A stretch of DNA of 64,000 nt, from the NCBI RefSeq assembly GCF_017498525.1, contig NZ_CP071796.1, positions 3,348,001 to 3,412,000 of the forward strand. The letters run 5' to 3'. The notes under the pieces are model-generated. The model ran no database searches. It worked only from the letters and a program-made list of their open reading frames with translations, and was not told the DNA's origin. Positions 51,430 to 62,049 of this stretch are shown here, one piece after another. Both the position numbers and the translations under genes were made by a program. Position 1 is the first letter of the stretch. Every line of letters begins with the position of its first letter. This stretch comes from Ottowia testudinis (GTDB lineage: Bacteria; Pseudomonadota; Gammaproteobacteria; Burkholderiales; Burkholderiaceae_C).

Positions 51430-53970
51430 TCACTCCGCATTCCAGAAATCCTTGCGACACAGCCCACGCGCATCGCACCAGTCGCACACGCTGCCCTCGC
51501 CCAGCGCCAGCAGCGGCTCGCCGGCGGCGATGCGGGCCACATCGTGCGCCATGCCTTCGTACAGCTGCGCGGCCAGCATCGGCAGCTCGGGCAGTTCGAG
51601 CAGGCTGGGCGCTTCGCGCTCGGCCAGGTTGAGGTAGGCGGCGCGCGGCGCGTCGGCGCCGGCCAGCAGGGCGTAGAAGGGCAGTTGCGTGTCTTCGTTG
51701 CCGGCCTTGATGCGCTCGCGCGTGCGGGTGAGCGGCTCGGTCTTGTAGTCGATGAGCAGCGGGGCGCCATCGGCCAGGTGGTCGATGCGGTCGATCTGGC
51801 CTTTCAGCCGCAGCGCGCCGCGCTCGGCATCGATGGCTTCTTCGGCCAGCGCAAAGGTGGCGCCGCTGGCTTCATGCGTGGCCAGCCAGGCCAGGTAGGC
51901 GTCGCGCAGGCGGGGCCAGGCGACGGCGAAGGGCATGAATTCGCCCGGCTCCAGGCTGGGGCCGAGCGCCTGGGTGGCGGCGTCAGCAGCGGCGTCGATC
52001 AAAGCCAGACGGTCGGCGCCGGGCGCGGCGCGCAGCGCTTCGTGAAAGCCCCGCAAGGTGTCGTGCAGCCAGTTGCCCCAGTCGCGCTTGTCGATGTCGA
52101 CGTCCAGCTCGCCCTCTTCGGCCAGGGCCAACTGGCGCAGCGCGAAGAAGCGGTAGGGGCAGGCGCGCAGCATCTCGTAGCCGCTGGCCGACAGGGGCTG
52201 CGTGGGCAGCGCGTCGCCGCGCGGCTGCGGGCGGGCGGTGGGCTCCATTTGAATGAAACGGGCCTCTCGCGCTTCTGTACCGGGCGCGGCCAGCTCCTGA
52301 AGTTGTAGCGATTGCACCAGCGGCGAGGGCAGCAAGGGCTCGCCGTTGTCGTCGGCGTGGCGCCACAGCACATCGGCGTGCGGCACGCGCAGCGCCAGCG
52401 CCCACGCGGCCGCTTGCGCGTCGCGCAGGTCGTCGCGCGTGGGCAGGCGCAGGGCCTGGCGCTGCGCGGCGCTCCAGGGGCCGGGCGGCTCGGGGGCGGC
52501 AGGCAGGCGTTGTTCGTCGGCGCCGGGCAGCACCAGCGCGGCAAAGGGGCGCCCCAACAGCTGCGCCAGGGGCAGCACCACGACCTGCGCCTGTGCCGGG
52601 TGGGGCGGGCGGAAGCTGGCGGCTTCCAGCGCCTCGCCCACCCACCGGGTGAATTCGGCCAGACCCATGCGGCGTTGCGCGGCGGGCCAGTCGCGCCAAT
52701 CGGCCAGGGCCTCGTCGCCCAGGCCCAGGGCGTCGGTGACGGCGTTGCCCGCCACGTCGGCCGCCAGCAGCGGCCACAGGCCGCAGCCTTGCAGCAGCGC
52801 GCGCAGGGCCGGCAGCCAGTCGGCCAGCGGGCGCGGGGCGTGCATCGGCGCGCGCAGCGATTCAATCTGCTGGGTGAGCGGCTGATCGGCCGTCATGGCC
52901 GCGGCCTGCGGCCAGCCGCGCACGGCGTGGCGGCGCAGGTGGCGCTCCAACCGGCGCTGTTGCTGCGCATCAAAGGCGGGGGCGAGCTTGAGCCAATCCA
53001 GCACGTCGTCGGTGGACGCGCGCGGCGCGCAGGCGTGCAGCGCGGCCATCAGCTGCGCGGCGGCGTGGGTGGTGGAGAGCTTCCAGCCGGTTTCGTCGCG
53101 CAGGGCTTCGCCGGCCCGCACGCCGCGCTCGGCCAGCAGCGCGCCGATGCGGCGCGTGAGCAGGCGGTCGCCGGCGATCAGGGCCACGGGCACACGTCCG
53201 GCCTCGATGTGGCGCAGCACGCAGGCGGCGGCGCGCTCGGCCTCGTCTTCGGCATCGGCGCAGGCGTGCAGCGCGATCTGGCCGGGCGCCGCGTCGGGCT
53301 GCACGTTGAGCAGCACGGCTTTTTCAAAATAGTGCTCGGCCAGCGTTTCGGCGAGCGGATCGGGCAGCAGGCCGGGCACGATCAGCAGCGCATCGAGCGC
53401 ATTGGCCACGCGCGGGGCAAACAGCACGTCGGTGGCGTAGTCCGAATTGCCGGCCCAGGCCACGGCGATGCGGCCCACGGCGGCTTCGAGCGCCAGCGGG
53501 CCATCGCCCACCGGCGGCAGGGCCGCGCGCGCCTGCTCGGCCCAATCGGGCCGCAGCGCGGGCGGCAGGCTGGCGGCGATCTGGCCGAGTTGCGTGACCT
53601 GCTCGACCAGCGGGCCGGCCAGCAGCGCGCGCTGCGCGGCCAGGCCGGCGGCTTCGAGCAGCGCGGCGGCGGTGAGCAGGTCGCGCCCATGGTCGAAGCT
53701 GATGTCGTGCGGGCCGGGGGTGAACCAGCCGGCGCGCGCGGCCCAGTTGCGCGTGGTCTCGAAGCGCGGCGCGAAGGCGTCCGGGAACCGCGCCGCCCAC
53801 AGCCGCGCGGCCAGCGGCATCAGCTGCGCGTAGGGCAGCAGCACCACGCTGCGCGCGGGGTGCGCGGCCAGCACGCGCAGCTCGGCGTCGATGCGCGCCA
53901 GCAAGCTCTGCCATGCATTCAATACGCCGTTTGTCTTGGCGGATGCATCGTTTTCAGCTATCGCCGTCAT
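51430..53970 (-). CDS. AddB-like nuclease (PD-(D/E)XK family)
   Basis: 846 residues. N-terminal part is an inactivated helicase-like region; [20 protein letters not shown] and [19 protein letters not shown] are typical of AddB-like proteins. The C-terminal nuclease has [31 protein letters not shown] plus [15 protein letters not shown] supply four Cys for an AddB-type iron-sulfur cluster. It should work with the AddA-like protein in recombination repair. First gene of the pair and divergent from trxA. Confidence 0.85.
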   Translation of the reverse strand: MTAIAENDASAKTNGVLNAWQSLLARIDAELRVLAAHPARSVVLLPYAQLMPLAARLWAARFPDAFAPRFETTRNWAARAGWFTPGPHDISFDHGRDLLTAAALLEAAGLAAQRALLAGPLVEQVTQLGQIAASLPPALRPDWAEQARAALPPVGDGPLALEAAVGRIAVAWAGNSDYATDVLFAPRVANALDALLIVPGLLPDPLAETLAEHYFEKAVLLNVQPDAAPGQIALHACADAEDEAERAAACVLRHIEAGRVPVALIAGDRLLTRRIGALLAERGVRAGEALRDETGWKLSTTHAAAQLMAALHACAPRASTDDVLDWLKLAPAFDAQQQRRLERHLRRHAVRGWPQAAAMTADQPLTQQIESLRAPMHAPRPLADWLPALRALLQGCGLWPLLAADVAGNAVTDALGLGDEALADWRDWPAAQRRMGLAEFTRWVGEALEAASFRPPHPAQAQVVVLPLAQLLGRPFAALVLPGADEQRLPAAPEPPGPWSAAQRQALRLPTRDDLRDAQAAAWALALRVPHADVLWRHADDNGEPLLPSPLVQSLQLQELAAPGTEAREARFIQMEPTARPQPRGDALPTQPLSASGYEMLRACPYRFFALRQLALAEEGELDVDIDKRDWGNWLHDTLRGFHEALRAAPGADRLALIDAAADAATQALGPSLEPGEFMPFAVAWPRLRDAYLAWLATHEASGATFALAEEAIDAERGALRLKGQIDRIDHLADGAPLLIDYKTEPLTRTRERIKAGNEDTQLPFYALLAGADAPRAAYLNLAEREAPSLLELPELPMLAAQLYEGMAHDVARIAAGEPLLALGEGSVCDWCDARGLCRKDFWNAE

Positions 53971-54072
53971 AGCATCGGGGGACGCCTGCGGCGGCAGTGG
54001 GGAAAAGGTGTTTCTGTCACAATGACCGGCACTTTATCTTCTCAGCGCCCGCTCATCGCCGGGCTTCACATC

Positions 54073-54405
54073 ATGGCCAATGAATTGATCAAGCATGTGA
54101 GCGACAGCTCTTTCGAAACCGATGTCCTGCAATCCGACAAGCCCGTGTTGGTCGACTTCTGGGCCGAATGGTGCGGCCCCTGCAAGGCCATCGGGCCCAC
54201 GCTGGACGAGCTGGCCACCACCTACGACGGCAAGCTGCAAATCGCCAAGATCAACGTCGACGACAATCGCGCCGTGCCCGCCAAGTTCGGCATCCGCGGC
54301 ATCCCGACGCTGATGGTGTTTAAGAACGGCCAGCTGTCGGCCACCAAGGTCGGCGCGCTGACCAAGGCGCAACTGGCGCAGTTCATCGATCAGCAACTGG
54401 CCTGA
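54073..54405 (+). CDS. trxA: Thioredoxin
   Basis: 110 residues. [20 protein letters not shown] carries the WCGPC active site (Cys34 and Cys37) and [13 protein letters not shown] the cis-Pro loop. Cytoplasmic disulfide reductase. It is followed by a perfect 18-base palindrome and then rho, the trxA-rho order of E. coli. Confidence 0.96.
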   Translation: MANELIKHVSDSSFETDVLQSDKPVLVDFWAEWCGPCKAIGPTLDELATTYDGKLQIAKINVDDNRAVPAKFGIRGIPTLMVFKNGQLSATKVGALTKAQLAQFIDQQLA

Positions 54406-54417
54406 ACCCCCGACCCC

Positions 54418-54435
54418 ACCGGCCCATGGGCCGGT
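54418..54435 (+). terminator. Palindrome after trxA, possible terminator
   Basis: ACCGGCCCATGGGCCGGT is perfectly self-complementary and lies 12 bases after the trxA stop; GTTTTCGTTTG follows after eight bases. The T-run is not directly adjacent, so termination may be partial. The remaining leader up to rho (54436-54647, 212 bases) holds no gene; rho leaders are commonly autoregulated, but no element could be assigned. Confidence 0.5.
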
Positions 54436-54647
54436 TCTGGCCCGTTTTCGTTTGCTGTCATAATCTCTCTTCGGAAGCCGGTGCACAGAGTCAGCACCGG
54501 CCCGGCGCCCTGATTCACAAGGCGCGCCGCAGCGGGGCCCGCTTCACAGGCCTTGCCCAGCCTCCCCCCATTTCTCTTTGTTATTTCGCTGCTGATCGAT
54601 TGGCCGATCCCGGTTGCCGGATCGCAGCCCACCGCAAGACGAACGCC

Positions 54648-55913
54648 ATGCACCTGAACGAACTCAAAGCCCTGCACGTTTCCGAGCTGCTTAAGCAGGC
54701 CGAGACGCTGGAAATCGACAACGCGGGCCGCATGCGCAAGCAGGAGCTGATGTTCGCGCTGATCAAGAAGCGCGCCAAGGCCGGCGAGCAGGTGTTTGCC
54801 GACGGCGTGCTGGAGATCCTCCCCGACGGCTTCGGCTTTCTGCGCAGCCCCGACAGCAGCTACACCGCCAGCACCGACGACATCTACATCAGCCCCAGCC
54901 AGGTGCGCCGCTTCAACCTGCACACCGGCGACATGATCGAGGGCGAGGTGCGCATTCCCAAGGACGGCGAGCGCTACTTTGCGCTGACCAAGCTGGAGAT
55001 GGTCAACGGCGGCCCGGCCGAGCAGAACAAGCACAAGGTGATGTTCGAGAACCTGACGCCGCTGTTCCCACGCGAGCAGATGCGCCTGGAGCGCGATGCC
55101 TTCAAGGGCGAGGAGAACATCACCGGCCGCGTGATCGACGTCATCGCCCCCATCGGCAAGGGCCAGCGCGCGCTGATCGTGGCGCCGCCTAAGAGCGGCA
55201 AGACGGTGATGATGCAGACCATCGCCCACGCCATTGCCGCCAACTACCCCGAGGCGCACATGATGGTGCTGCTGGTGGACGAGCGGCCCGAAGAAGTCAC
55301 CGACATGCAGCGCTCGGTCAAGGGCGAGGTCATCGCCTCCACCTTCGACGAGCCCGCCGCGCGCCACGTGCACGTGGCCGAGATGGTGATCGAGCGCGCC
55401 AAGCGCCTGGTCGAGTTGAAGAAGGACGTGGTGATCTTGCTGGACTCCATCACCCGCCTGGCGCGCGCCTACAACAACGTCGTGCCGTCTTCGGGCAAGG
55501 TGCTGACGGGCGGCGTGGACGCCAACGCGCTGCACCGCCCCAAGCGCTTTCTGGGCGCGGCGCGCAACGTCGAGGAAGGCGGCAGCCTGACCATCATCGC
55601 CACCGCGCTGATCGACACCGGCAGCCGCATGGACGAGGTGATCTTCGAGGAATTCAAGGGCACCGGCAACAGCGAAATCCACCTGGACCGGCGCCTGTAC
55701 GAAAAGCGCGTGTTCCCCTCGATCCAGCTCAACCGCAGCGGCACCCGCCGCGAAGAGCTGCTGCTGGCGCCCGAGGTGCTGCAGAAGACCCGCATCCTGC
55801 GCCAGTTCATGTACAACATGGACGAGATCGAGGCGATGGAGATGGTGCTGAAAAGCATGAAGGCCACCAAGACCAACGTCGAGTTCTTCGACATGATGCG
55901 CAGGGGCGGTTGA
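54648..55913 (+). CDS. rho: Transcription termination factor Rho
   Basis: 421 residues from the ATG at 54648. [20 protein letters not shown] is the usual start; the RNA-binding cold-shock domain has [20 protein letters not shown]; Walker A is [10 protein letters not shown] (about 178-187), with [20 protein letters not shown] and [13 protein letters not shown] as ATPase motifs. Hexameric RNA helicase that ends transcription. Confidence 0.97.
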   Translation: MHLNELKALHVSELLKQAETLEIDNAGRMRKQELMFALIKKRAKAGEQVFADGVLEILPDGFGFLRSPDSSYTASTDDIYISPSQVRRFNLHTGDMIEGEVRIPKDGERYFALTKLEMVNGGPAEQNKHKVMFENLTPLFPREQMRLERDAFKGEENITGRVIDVIAPIGKGQRALIVAPPKSGKTVMMQTIAHAIAANYPEAHMMVLLVDERPEEVTDMQRSVKGEVIASTFDEPAARHVHVAEMVIERAKRLVELKKDVVILLDSITRLARAYNNVVPSSGKVLTGGVDANALHRPKRFLGAARNVEEGGSLTIIATALIDTGSRMDEVIFEEFKGTGNSEIHLDRRLYEKRVFPSIQLNRSGTRREELLLAPEVLQKTRILRQFMYNMDEIEAMEMVLKSMKATKTNVEFFDMMRRGG

Positions 55914-55926
55914 GCGGCGTTTTGGC

Positions 55927-55932
55927 TATAAT
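55927..55932 (+). promoter_or_regulatory. -10 box of the rpmE promoter
   Basis: A perfect TATAAT lies 14 bases after the rho stop and 73 bases before rpmE. The matching -35 region, inside the rho 3' end, is weak (no TTGACA at 16-18 bases). The leader between contains CGGAAAG and ends with a CAGGAAA ribosome site. Confidence 0.55.
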
Positions 55933-56005
55933 GCGTGGTTTCGCGGAAAGTACGCCAGAAGGGCTGGCGCGGCTGCCGTAACGAACACACCAGGAAATTT
56001 TCATC

Positions 56006-56257
56006 ATGCGTGAAGGTATTCACCCCAACTACCGCGAAGTGCTGTTCGTGGACCTGTCCAACGGCTTCAAGTTCGTAACGCGTTCGTGCGTCAACACCAA
56101 GGAAACCGAGACTTTCGAGGGCAAGGAATACCCTCTGTACAAGCTCGACACATCGAGCGAGTCGCACCCCTTCTACACCGGCACCCAGAAGTCGGTCGAC
56201 AACATGGGCGGCCGCGTGGAGAAGTTCCGCAACCGCTTCGGCAAGGTCGCCCGCTAA
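56006..56257 (+). CDS. rpmE: 50S ribosomal protein L31 type B
   Basis: 83 residues. [20 protein letters not shown] and [20 protein letters not shown], then [13 protein letters not shown], are the L31 type B pattern. The zinc-binding CxxC pairs of type A are missing (one Cys only), so this is the zinc-independent paralogue. It appears here with its own promoter and terminator, next to rho. Confidence 0.95.
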   Translation: MREGIHPNYREVLFVDLSNGFKFVTRSCVNTKETETFEGKEYPLYKLDTSSESHPFYTGTQKSVDNMGGRVEKFRNRFGKVAR

Positions 56258-56360
56258 GCGGCGCATTCGCCTTCAGCCCCCGTACTGCCGCGCCTTCCCG
56301 GTTTTGGGGCACGCGCGGCGGCCCGGCCCAACCGGATCGGCAGGAGCGCTGAAATAAAGA

Positions 56361-56389
56361 AGCAGCACGATGGTGTGCTGCTTTTTTTT
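56361..56389 (+). terminator. Intrinsic terminator after rpmE
   Basis: AGCAGCAC (56361-56368) pairs perfectly with GTGCTGCT (56375-56382) across a six-base loop and runs into a T-tract. A strong, classical terminator. It separates rpmE from the glycosyltransferase gene. Confidence 0.9.
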
Positions 56390-56439
56390 CGTCTGCGTCC
56401 CTGCGGCAGAATCGGTGGCCACCGTCCCTGCCCGCAGCA

Positions 56440-58152
56440 TTGATCACCCAACCCAGCCCCGCCATCGTGACACAGGATGCGGCCCGGCGCCTGCCGCGCT
56501 GGGCGTTGCTGTTGCTGTGCATCGCGTATGTGATTCCGGGCTACGTGGGCCGCGAACCATGGAAAAACGCCGACATCACCAGCTTTGGCTACATGTTGGC
56601 GCTGCTGGACGCCGGCCACTGGCGTGAATGGCTGCAGCCTTCCATGATGGGCATGGTGCCCGACAGCGGCGCCCTGCTGCCCTATTGGTTGGGCGCGGCG
56701 GCCATGCTGCTGCTCGCGCCACTGGGCGTGGCACCCGACTTTGCCGCCCGCGTACCTTACATGCTCATGTTGGCGGGCACTTTGGCCGCCACCTGGTACG
56801 GCGTGTACCACTTGGCGCGCCACCCCAGCGCCCAGCCGGTGGCCTTTGCCTTTGGCGGCGAGGCCGAGCCGCTCGACTACGCGCGCGCGCTGGCCGACGG
56901 CAGCCTGCTGGCGCTGATCGCCACGTTGGGGCTGGCGCAGTTCTCGCACGAGACCACGCCAGCGCTGGCGCAGTTGTTCTTTGGCACGCTGGTGTTCTAT
57001 GGTCTGGCCGCGCTGCCGGCCCGTCCGCTGGGTTCATGGCTGGGGCTGCTGGCCGGCCTGCCTGGATTGACGCTGTCTGGCGCGCCGGCCACGGCCTTGA
57101 TCTACGCCGGCCTTGGCATGTTGGCTCTCGGGTGGCCCGGCACAGGCCATGTGGGCGGCAATGCGCGCTGGCGCGCACTGGCTCAGATGCTGGCCTTGGC
57201 AGCGCTGTGCGTGACACTGGCGCTGGCGCTGAACCTGTTTCGCTGGCAAATCGCGCCCTGGCGCAGCAGTTGGGCCGAATGGTCGTCGCTGGGCCGCTTG
57301 TTTCTGTGGTTCACCTGGCCCGTTTGGCCATTCGTGCTGTGGACTTTGTGGCGCTGGCGGCGGCAGTTGCTGTCGCTGCGCCAGCAGCGGCACCTGGGAC
57401 TTCCGCTGGCCATTGCCAGCGTGCCCGTGCTGACCACGCTGGCCACGCTGGCGGGCGATCGCGCCTTGCTGCTGGCCCTGCCCGCGCTGGCGGCTTTGGC
57501 GGCGCTCGCGTTGCCAACCTTCAGCCGCAGCGTGGGTGCGCTGATCGACTGGTTCACGGTGCTGTTCTTCACCGGCTGGGCGCTGGTCATCTGGGTGGTC
57601 TGGGTCGCCATGGAAACGGGCGTGCCGGCCAAGCCGGCGGCCAATGTGGCGCGGCTGGCGCCGGGTTTCGAACCCGCGTTCCAGTGGGCCGCTTTCCTGG
57701 CCGCGCTGCTCGGCACGCTGGCGTGGTTCGCGCTGGCCCGCTGGCGCACCGGACGCCATCGCACCGCCTTGTGGAAAAGCGTGGTGCTGCCAGCGGCGGG
57801 CACCGCGCTGTGCTGGCTGCTGCTGATGACACTGTGGCTGCCGGCACTGGATTTCGGCCGCAGCTATGCGCCGCAGATGCAACAGGTGCGCGCATTGATC
57901 GGCGATGCGCCTTGCGTCGAAGTCCACGGCCTGGGCGAAGCGCAGGTGGCGGCGGTGCGTTTTCATGGCGGCTGGTTGACGGTGCCGGCCCGCGGCCCGG
58001 TCGCTTGCCCTTGGCTGCTGGTCAATATGGGCACCCGGTCCAGCCTGCCCGCCACCGTCGCGCTGGACAGCTGGCGCGAGGTCGGTCAGGTGCGGCGCCC
58101 CACCGACCGCAACGAGACCTTGCACGTGCTGCGGCGCGTGGCTCGTCCGTGA
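56440..58152 (+). CDS. Multispanning glycosyltransferase-like membrane protein (ArnT/GT39-type)
   Basis: 570 residues from a TTG at 56440; GTG at 56467 is equally possible and neither has a clear ribosome site. REPWKNADITSFGYMLALLD followed by LPYWLGAAAMLLLAPLG is the GT39/ArnT first-loop pattern with its acidic residue. About ten to twelve hydrophobic segments fill residues 18-460, and a short periplasmic C-terminal domain follows. Such enzymes move sugars from polyprenyl carriers to lipid or protein; the substrate is unknown. Confidence 0.65.
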   Translation: MITQPSPAIVTQDAARRLPRWALLLLCIAYVIPGYVGREPWKNADITSFGYMLALLDAGHWREWLQPSMMGMVPDSGALLPYWLGAAAMLLLAPLGVAPDFAARVPYMLMLAGTLAATWYGVYHLARHPSAQPVAFAFGGEAEPLDYARALADGSLLALIATLGLAQFSHETTPALAQLFFGTLVFYGLAALPARPLGSWLGLLAGLPGLTLSGAPATALIYAGLGMLALGWPGTGHVGGNARWRALAQMLALAALCVTLALALNLFRWQIAPWRSSWAEWSSLGRLFLWFTWPVWPFVLWTLWRWRRQLLSLRQQRHLGLPLAIASVPVLTTLATLAGDRALLLALPALAALAALALPTFSRSVGALIDWFTVLFFTGWALVIWVVWVAMETGVPAKPAANVARLAPGFEPAFQWAAFLAALLGTLAWFALARWRTGRHRTALWKSVVLPAAGTALCWLLLMTLWLPALDFGRSYAPQMQQVRALIGDAPCVEVHGLGEAQVAAVRFHGGWLTVPARGPVACPWLLVNMGTRSSLPATVALDSWREVGQVRRPTDRNETLHVLRRVARP

Positions 58153-58261
58153 ACGCGCTGGTGACTGTGGAGGCGAATGCTGGCAGCCCACGGCTGGGCC
58201 ACGTGTGGCGCGCCCGCCGAGCCTGCGAATGCTGCCATGCCTGTCCACGGGACCATATTAA

Positions 58262-58305
58262 TACTATATTTTTTATAGCTACTCACGCTTGATAGGCAAG
58301 CGGCA
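58262..58305. repeat. Copy of the dispersed TAGCTGC repeat
   Basis: TTTTTATAGCTACTCACGCT followed by TGATAGGCAAGCGG is an imperfect palindrome of the type found at 33259-33290 (GCGCTTGTC-T-GACAAGCGC plus GAGCAGCTATCAA), 41057-41135 and 45548-45590. It lies in the 225-base convergent gap between the glycosyltransferase gene and phoR and could serve as a bidirectional terminator. Confidence 0.65.
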
Positions 58306-58377
58306 GCGCGTGTTTTGATGTGAAACAAAACCGCCGGCACATCGCTCGCTCACGCGCTGCAGCGCGTACCACCAACC

Positions 58378-59724
58378 TCACTCGATGTCTGGCTCGGGCG
58401 GCGCCATGGAGCGCACGCGCGCGGCTGGAAATGCAAGCGCGAAGGTCGAACCCTGGCCCAGTTGGCTGGTCACCTGCAGTTCCCCGCCATGGCGCTGCGC
58501 CACATGCTTGGTGATGGCCAGACCGAGCCCGGTACCGCCCGACTCGCGTGAACGGCTCCGATCGACGCGGTAGAAGCGCTCGCCCAGGCGCGGTAGGTGT
58601 TGTGGCGCGATGCCGGGGCCACTGTCGGTGACGCATAGGCGAGCCCCGCCATCCGGCAGGCGCTGCCAATGCACGTCGATGACGCCGCCGCCCGGGGTGT
58701 AGCGCACGGCGTTGTTCATCAGGTTGGACACCGCGCTGCGCAACTCGTTGGCGGCGCCCGTCAGCTCGAACGGAGGGGCTTCGGCCACCTCCAGTTGCTG
58801 CGGCCGCTCGTCGGCCGGGTGCAGCAGGTTGGACAAGCCACGCGCCTCGGCCTCGCACTGAGCCATCAGGGCGCGCAAGTCGACGACCTCGTTGAGTCCC
58901 GGCGGCGGGCTGCCTTCGAGCCGCGACAGCAGCAGCAGATCGTTGACCAGCGTCTGCATGCGCGCCGACTGCGCCGCCATCATGTCCAGATACCGCGCGC
59001 GCTCGTCCTCGGTCAACGGCAGGCTTTGCAAGGTTTCGACAAAACCCGCCAGCACCGTGAGTGGGGTGCGGATCTCGTGCGACACGTTGGCCACGAAGTC
59101 GCGCCGCATGGCGTCGGCCTGCGCCAGCGCGGTCACATCGCGAGACAGCATCAACTGATGGCCGTCGCCGTAGGCGTGCAGCTGCACCGACAGCTTGACC
59201 GGATGGCCCGGGCTGCTGCGGCGCCCAATCAGCTTGACGTCGCGCTCATGGTTCTTGCTGGCGTAATACGCGGTAAACGCGGGCTCACGCACGAGGTTGC
59301 CCACGTGCTGAAGCAAATCGCGCCGGGGGTCGATGCCGAAATGCTCGGCCGCGATGTCATTGCACCACTCAATGCGGCCATCCGGATCGAGCAGCAACAC
59401 GCCGTTGGGCGAAGCCTGGATGGCGGCCAGAAAATCGTTCAGCCGCTGGGTGCTGAGCTGCACCTGCTGCTGCCCGGCGCGCAACGCGCGCGCGGTGCGG
59501 TAAGCGGCCTCGCCCCACGAGCCACCCAGCACGGGCACGGATGCAGCGGCATCCGCGCTTGCGACCCAGGACAGAAAGCGCCGCGCGCGCCAAATATCCA
59601 CGCCCAGCGCCAAGGCGCCACCCAGCACCACGCCGCCAACGGCGCCCGGCCAACCCAGCCACCAGCCGCCCAGCAGGCCAAGGACCAGCTGAGACAAGGC
59701 GAACAAAAAGAGCCGAAGCGCCAA
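58378..59724 (-). CDS. phoR: Phosphate regulon sensor histidine kinase
   Basis: 448 residues from a TTG with GAGGGG upstream. Two N-terminal membrane segments (about 3-24, 26-45), a PAS domain (LLDPDGRIEWCNDIAAEHFG), the HisKA box DFVANVSHEIRTPLTVLAGF with the phosphorylated His, and an ATPase domain (NLMNNAVRYTPGGG, TDSGPGIAPQHLPRLGERFY, GTGLGLAITKHVAQRHGG). It phosphorylates PhoB in phosphate limitation. Last gene of the pst-pho series. Confidence 0.94.
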   Translation of the reverse strand: MALRLFLFALSQLVLGLLGGWWLGWPGAVGGVVLGGALALGVDIWRARRFLSWVASADAAASVPVLGGSWGEAAYRTARALRAGQQQVQLSTQRLNDFLAAIQASPNGVLLLDPDGRIEWCNDIAAEHFGIDPRRDLLQHVGNLVREPAFTAYYASKNHERDVKLIGRRSSPGHPVKLSVQLHAYGDGHQLMLSRDVTALAQADAMRRDFVANVSHEIRTPLTVLAGFVETLQSLPLTEDERARYLDMMAAQSARMQTLVNDLLLLSRLEGSPPPGLNEVVDLRALMAQCEAEARGLSNLLHPADERPQQLEVAEAPPFELTGAANELRSAVSNLMNNAVRYTPGGGVIDVHWQRLPDGGARLCVTDSGPGIAPQHLPRLGERFYRVDRSRSRESGGTGLGLAITKHVAQRHGGELQVTSQLGQGSTFALAFPAARVRSMAPPEPDIE

Positions 59725-59739
59725 CGGCCCCTCAGGGGT

Positions 59740-60474
59740 TCATGAGGACGTGGCCGCTGCCTGCGCGGCCTGCGGCAGCAGCGCCAGCGGCTGTGCCGTC
59801 AAGCGGTATCCGGCGCCACGCACGGTTTCGATCAGCACGCCGGCCGATCCCAGCGCCTCGCGCAGGCGCTTGACGTGCACATCCACCGTGCGCTCCTCGA
59901 TGAACACGTGGTCGCCCCACACCTTGTCGAGCAGTTGACCGCGGCTGTGAACACGCTCGGCGTTCTTCATGAAGTAGTGCAGCAGCTTGAATTCGGTGGG
60001 CCCCATCTTGAGCATCTGGCCATCGTAGGACACGCGGTGCGTCGATGCGTCCAACAACAAGGCGCCAATGGCGACCGAGCCGCCAGCCTGCTCGGGCGAG
60101 CGCCGGCGCAGGACGGCACGAATGCGCGCCAGCATCTCCTTGGTGGAAAACGGCTTGATGATGTAGTCGTCGGCACCGGCGTCCAGCCCGGCCACACGGT
60201 CCACCTCGTCGCCGCGCGCGGTCAGCATGAGGATCGGCACGCTCTTGGTGCGCGCGTCCTTGCGCCACTTCTTGGCCAGCGACAAACCGCTTTCGCCGGG
60301 CAGCATCCAATCCAGCAGAATCACATCGGGCAACACGGCGTCCAGCTCGCGCTGCGCCGTCTCGCTGTCCATGGCCCAGGTGGGCTGGAATCCGTTGTGC
60401 CGCAGATTGATGGCAATCAGCTCGGCAATGGGCGCCTCATCCTCGACGATGAGGACGCGGGGCAGGGTTCTCAT
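59740..60474 (-). CDS. phoB: Phosphate regulon response regulator
   Basis: 244 residues. Receiver domain with VLIVEDEAPIAELIAINLRH, phospho-acceptor Asp in VILLDWMLPGESG (about 55) and the conserved Lys in YIIKPFSTKEML. The winged-helix output domain has GPTEFKLLHYFMKNAERVHS and EERTVDVHVKRLREAL. The start overlaps the phoU stop (ATGA). Confidence 0.95.
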   Translation of the reverse strand: MRTLPRVLIVEDEAPIAELIAINLRHNGFQPTWAMDSETAQRELDAVLPDVILLDWMLPGESGLSLAKKWRKDARTKSVPILMLTARGDEVDRVAGLDAGADDYIIKPFSTKEMLARIRAVLRRRSPEQAGGSVAIGALLLDASTHRVSYDGQMLKMGPTEFKLLHYFMKNAERVHSRGQLLDKVWGDHVFIEERTVDVHVKRLREALGSAGVLIETVRGAGYRLTAQPLALLPQAAQAAATSS

Positions 60475-61172
60475 CGCGCAATCGACTCCAGGTTTTCCAG
60501 CGCCCCGTGGCGCACGTCGGCGCCCTTGACGATGTAGATGATGAATTCGGCGATGTTCTTGGCATGATCGCCAATGCGCTCGATGGCCTTGGCCAGCGTC
60601 AGCAGATCAAGCGCGGCAGAAATGGTGCGGGGGTCTTCCATCATGTAGGTGATGAGCTTGCGCACGAAGCCATCGAATTCCCGATCCACATGGTCGTCGT
60701 CACGAATGATCGACACCGCATCATCCGCGGACAGGCGCGCAAAGGCGTCGAGTGCCCGGCGCAACTGCTGCGCCGCCAGGTCGGCGGCATGGCGCAATTC
60801 ACCCGTCGGCAGCATGCGTGCCTTGCCAGAGTCGATGATGCGCTTGACCATGCGCGCGATCTTCGCCGCCTCATCGCCCACCCGTTCCAGATTGGCGGTG
60901 GTCTTGGAGATGGCCAGCAGCAGCCTCAGGTCGATGGCGGTGGGCTGGCGCCGCGCGATGATGTTGGACAGCTCGCGGTCGATCTCCAGCTCGAGGGTGT
61001 TCACCCGCTGCTCGTCCTTCTCCACCTGGTCGGCGACCTCGATGCTGAATTCGGACAGCGCGTAGATGGCTTGCCGGATCTGCATCTCCACCAGACCGCC
61101 CAGCTCCAGCACGTTGGATGACACGCGATTGAGCTCGGTGTCGAACTGGCTGGACAAATGCTTGTCATACAT
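60471..61172 (-). CDS. phoU: Phosphate-signalling protein PhoU
   Basis: 233 residues, two three-helix PhoU repeats. SSQFDTELNRVSSNVLELGG starts the first; EDPRTISAALDLLTLAKAIE then RIGDHAKNIAEFIIY belongs to the second, with metal-binding Glu/Asp residues. It links the Pst transporter to PhoR and keeps the regulon off when phosphate is plentiful. 15 bases after pstB. Confidence 0.95.
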   Translation of the reverse strand: MYDKHLSSQFDTELNRVSSNVLELGGLVEMQIRQAIYALSEFSIEVADQVEKDEQRVNTLELEIDRELSNIIARRQPTAIDLRLLLAISKTTANLERVGDEAAKIARMVKRIIDSGKARMLPTGELRHAADLAAQQLRRALDAFARLSADDAVSIIRDDDHVDREFDGFVRKLITYMMEDPRTISAALDLLTLAKAIERIGDHAKNIAEFIIYIVKGADVRHGALENLESIAR

Positions 61173-61187
61173 GAGGCTTGTCTCCTG

Positions 61188-62009
61188 TTAGCCGAAGCGG
61201 CCCGTGATGTAGTCCTCGGTTTCCTTGCGCTTGGGCTTGAAGAACAGCTCTTCGGTCGAACCGAACTCGATCAGCTCGCCCAGGTACATGTAGGCCGTGT
61301 AGTCGCTCACGCGCGCTGCCTGTTGCATGTTGTGCGTAACGATCGCAATGGTGTAGTCGCGCTTGAGTTCATGCACCAATTCCTCCACCTTGCCGGTGGA
61401 GATCGGATCCAGCGCCGAAGTCGGCTCGTCGAGCAGCAGCACCGAGGGCTTGACCGCCACGCTGCGCGCGATGCACAGGCGCTGCTGCTGGCCGCCGGAC
61501 AGCGACAGGCCGTTCTGTCCCAGCTTGTCCTTGACCTCGTTCCACAGCGCGGCTTTCGACAGCGCCCACTCCACGCGATCGTCCATGTCGGACTTGTTCA
61601 GGTTCTCGTACAAGCGCACGCCAAAGGCGATGTTTTCGTAGATCGTCATCGGAAACGGCGTGGGCTTCTGGAACACCATGCCGACCTGCGCGCGCAGCAG
61701 GTTGACGTCGACGCTGGGGTCGAGAATGTTCTTGCCGTACAGCAAAATTTCGCCCACCGCGCGCTGTCCAGGGTACAAGCTGTACATGCGGTTGAGTGTG
61801 CGCAGCAGCGTCGACTTGCCGCAGCCCGACGGGCCGATGAAAGCGGTCGCCTTGTGTTCGGGAATGCCAAGATTGACGCTTTTCAGGCCTTGAAAACCAT
61901 TGCCGTAAAAGAAGTCGAGGTTCTTGATCTCCAGCGCCAGGCGCTCCTGGTCGAACCTGACGCCGTTGCCGCGAATGCTGGCTTGCGGGACGTGGGTGGC
62001 AACTTCCAT
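61188..62009 (-). CDS. pstB: Phosphate ABC transporter ATP-binding protein
   Basis: 273 residues. Walker [19 protein letters not shown], signature [19 protein letters not shown] and Walker [16 protein letters not shown], followed by [20 protein letters not shown], specific to PstB. It powers high-affinity phosphate uptake with PstA and PstC. Confidence 0.96.
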   Translation of the reverse strand: MEVATHVPQASIRGNGVRFDQERLALEIKNLDFFYGNGFQGLKSVNLGIPEHKATAFIGPSGCGKSTLLRTLNRMYSLYPGQRAVGEILLYGKNILDPSVDVNLLRAQVGMVFQKPTPFPMTIYENIAFGVRLYENLNKSDMDDRVEWALSKAALWNEVKDKLGQNGLSLSGGQQQRLCIARSVAVKPSVLLLDEPTSALDPISTGKVEELVHELKRDYTIAIVTHNMQQAARVSDYTAYMYLGELIEFGSTEELFFKPKRKETEDYITGRFG

Positions 62010-62049
62010 GACGAATCCTTGTTGAATTTTTGTGATGGCGGCCGCGCGG

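Noticed and set aside
52312-54072. Long plus-strand open frame running into thioredoxin
   Set aside because: The part before the ATG at 54073 is antisense to the AddB-like gene. Only the thioredoxin end is real.
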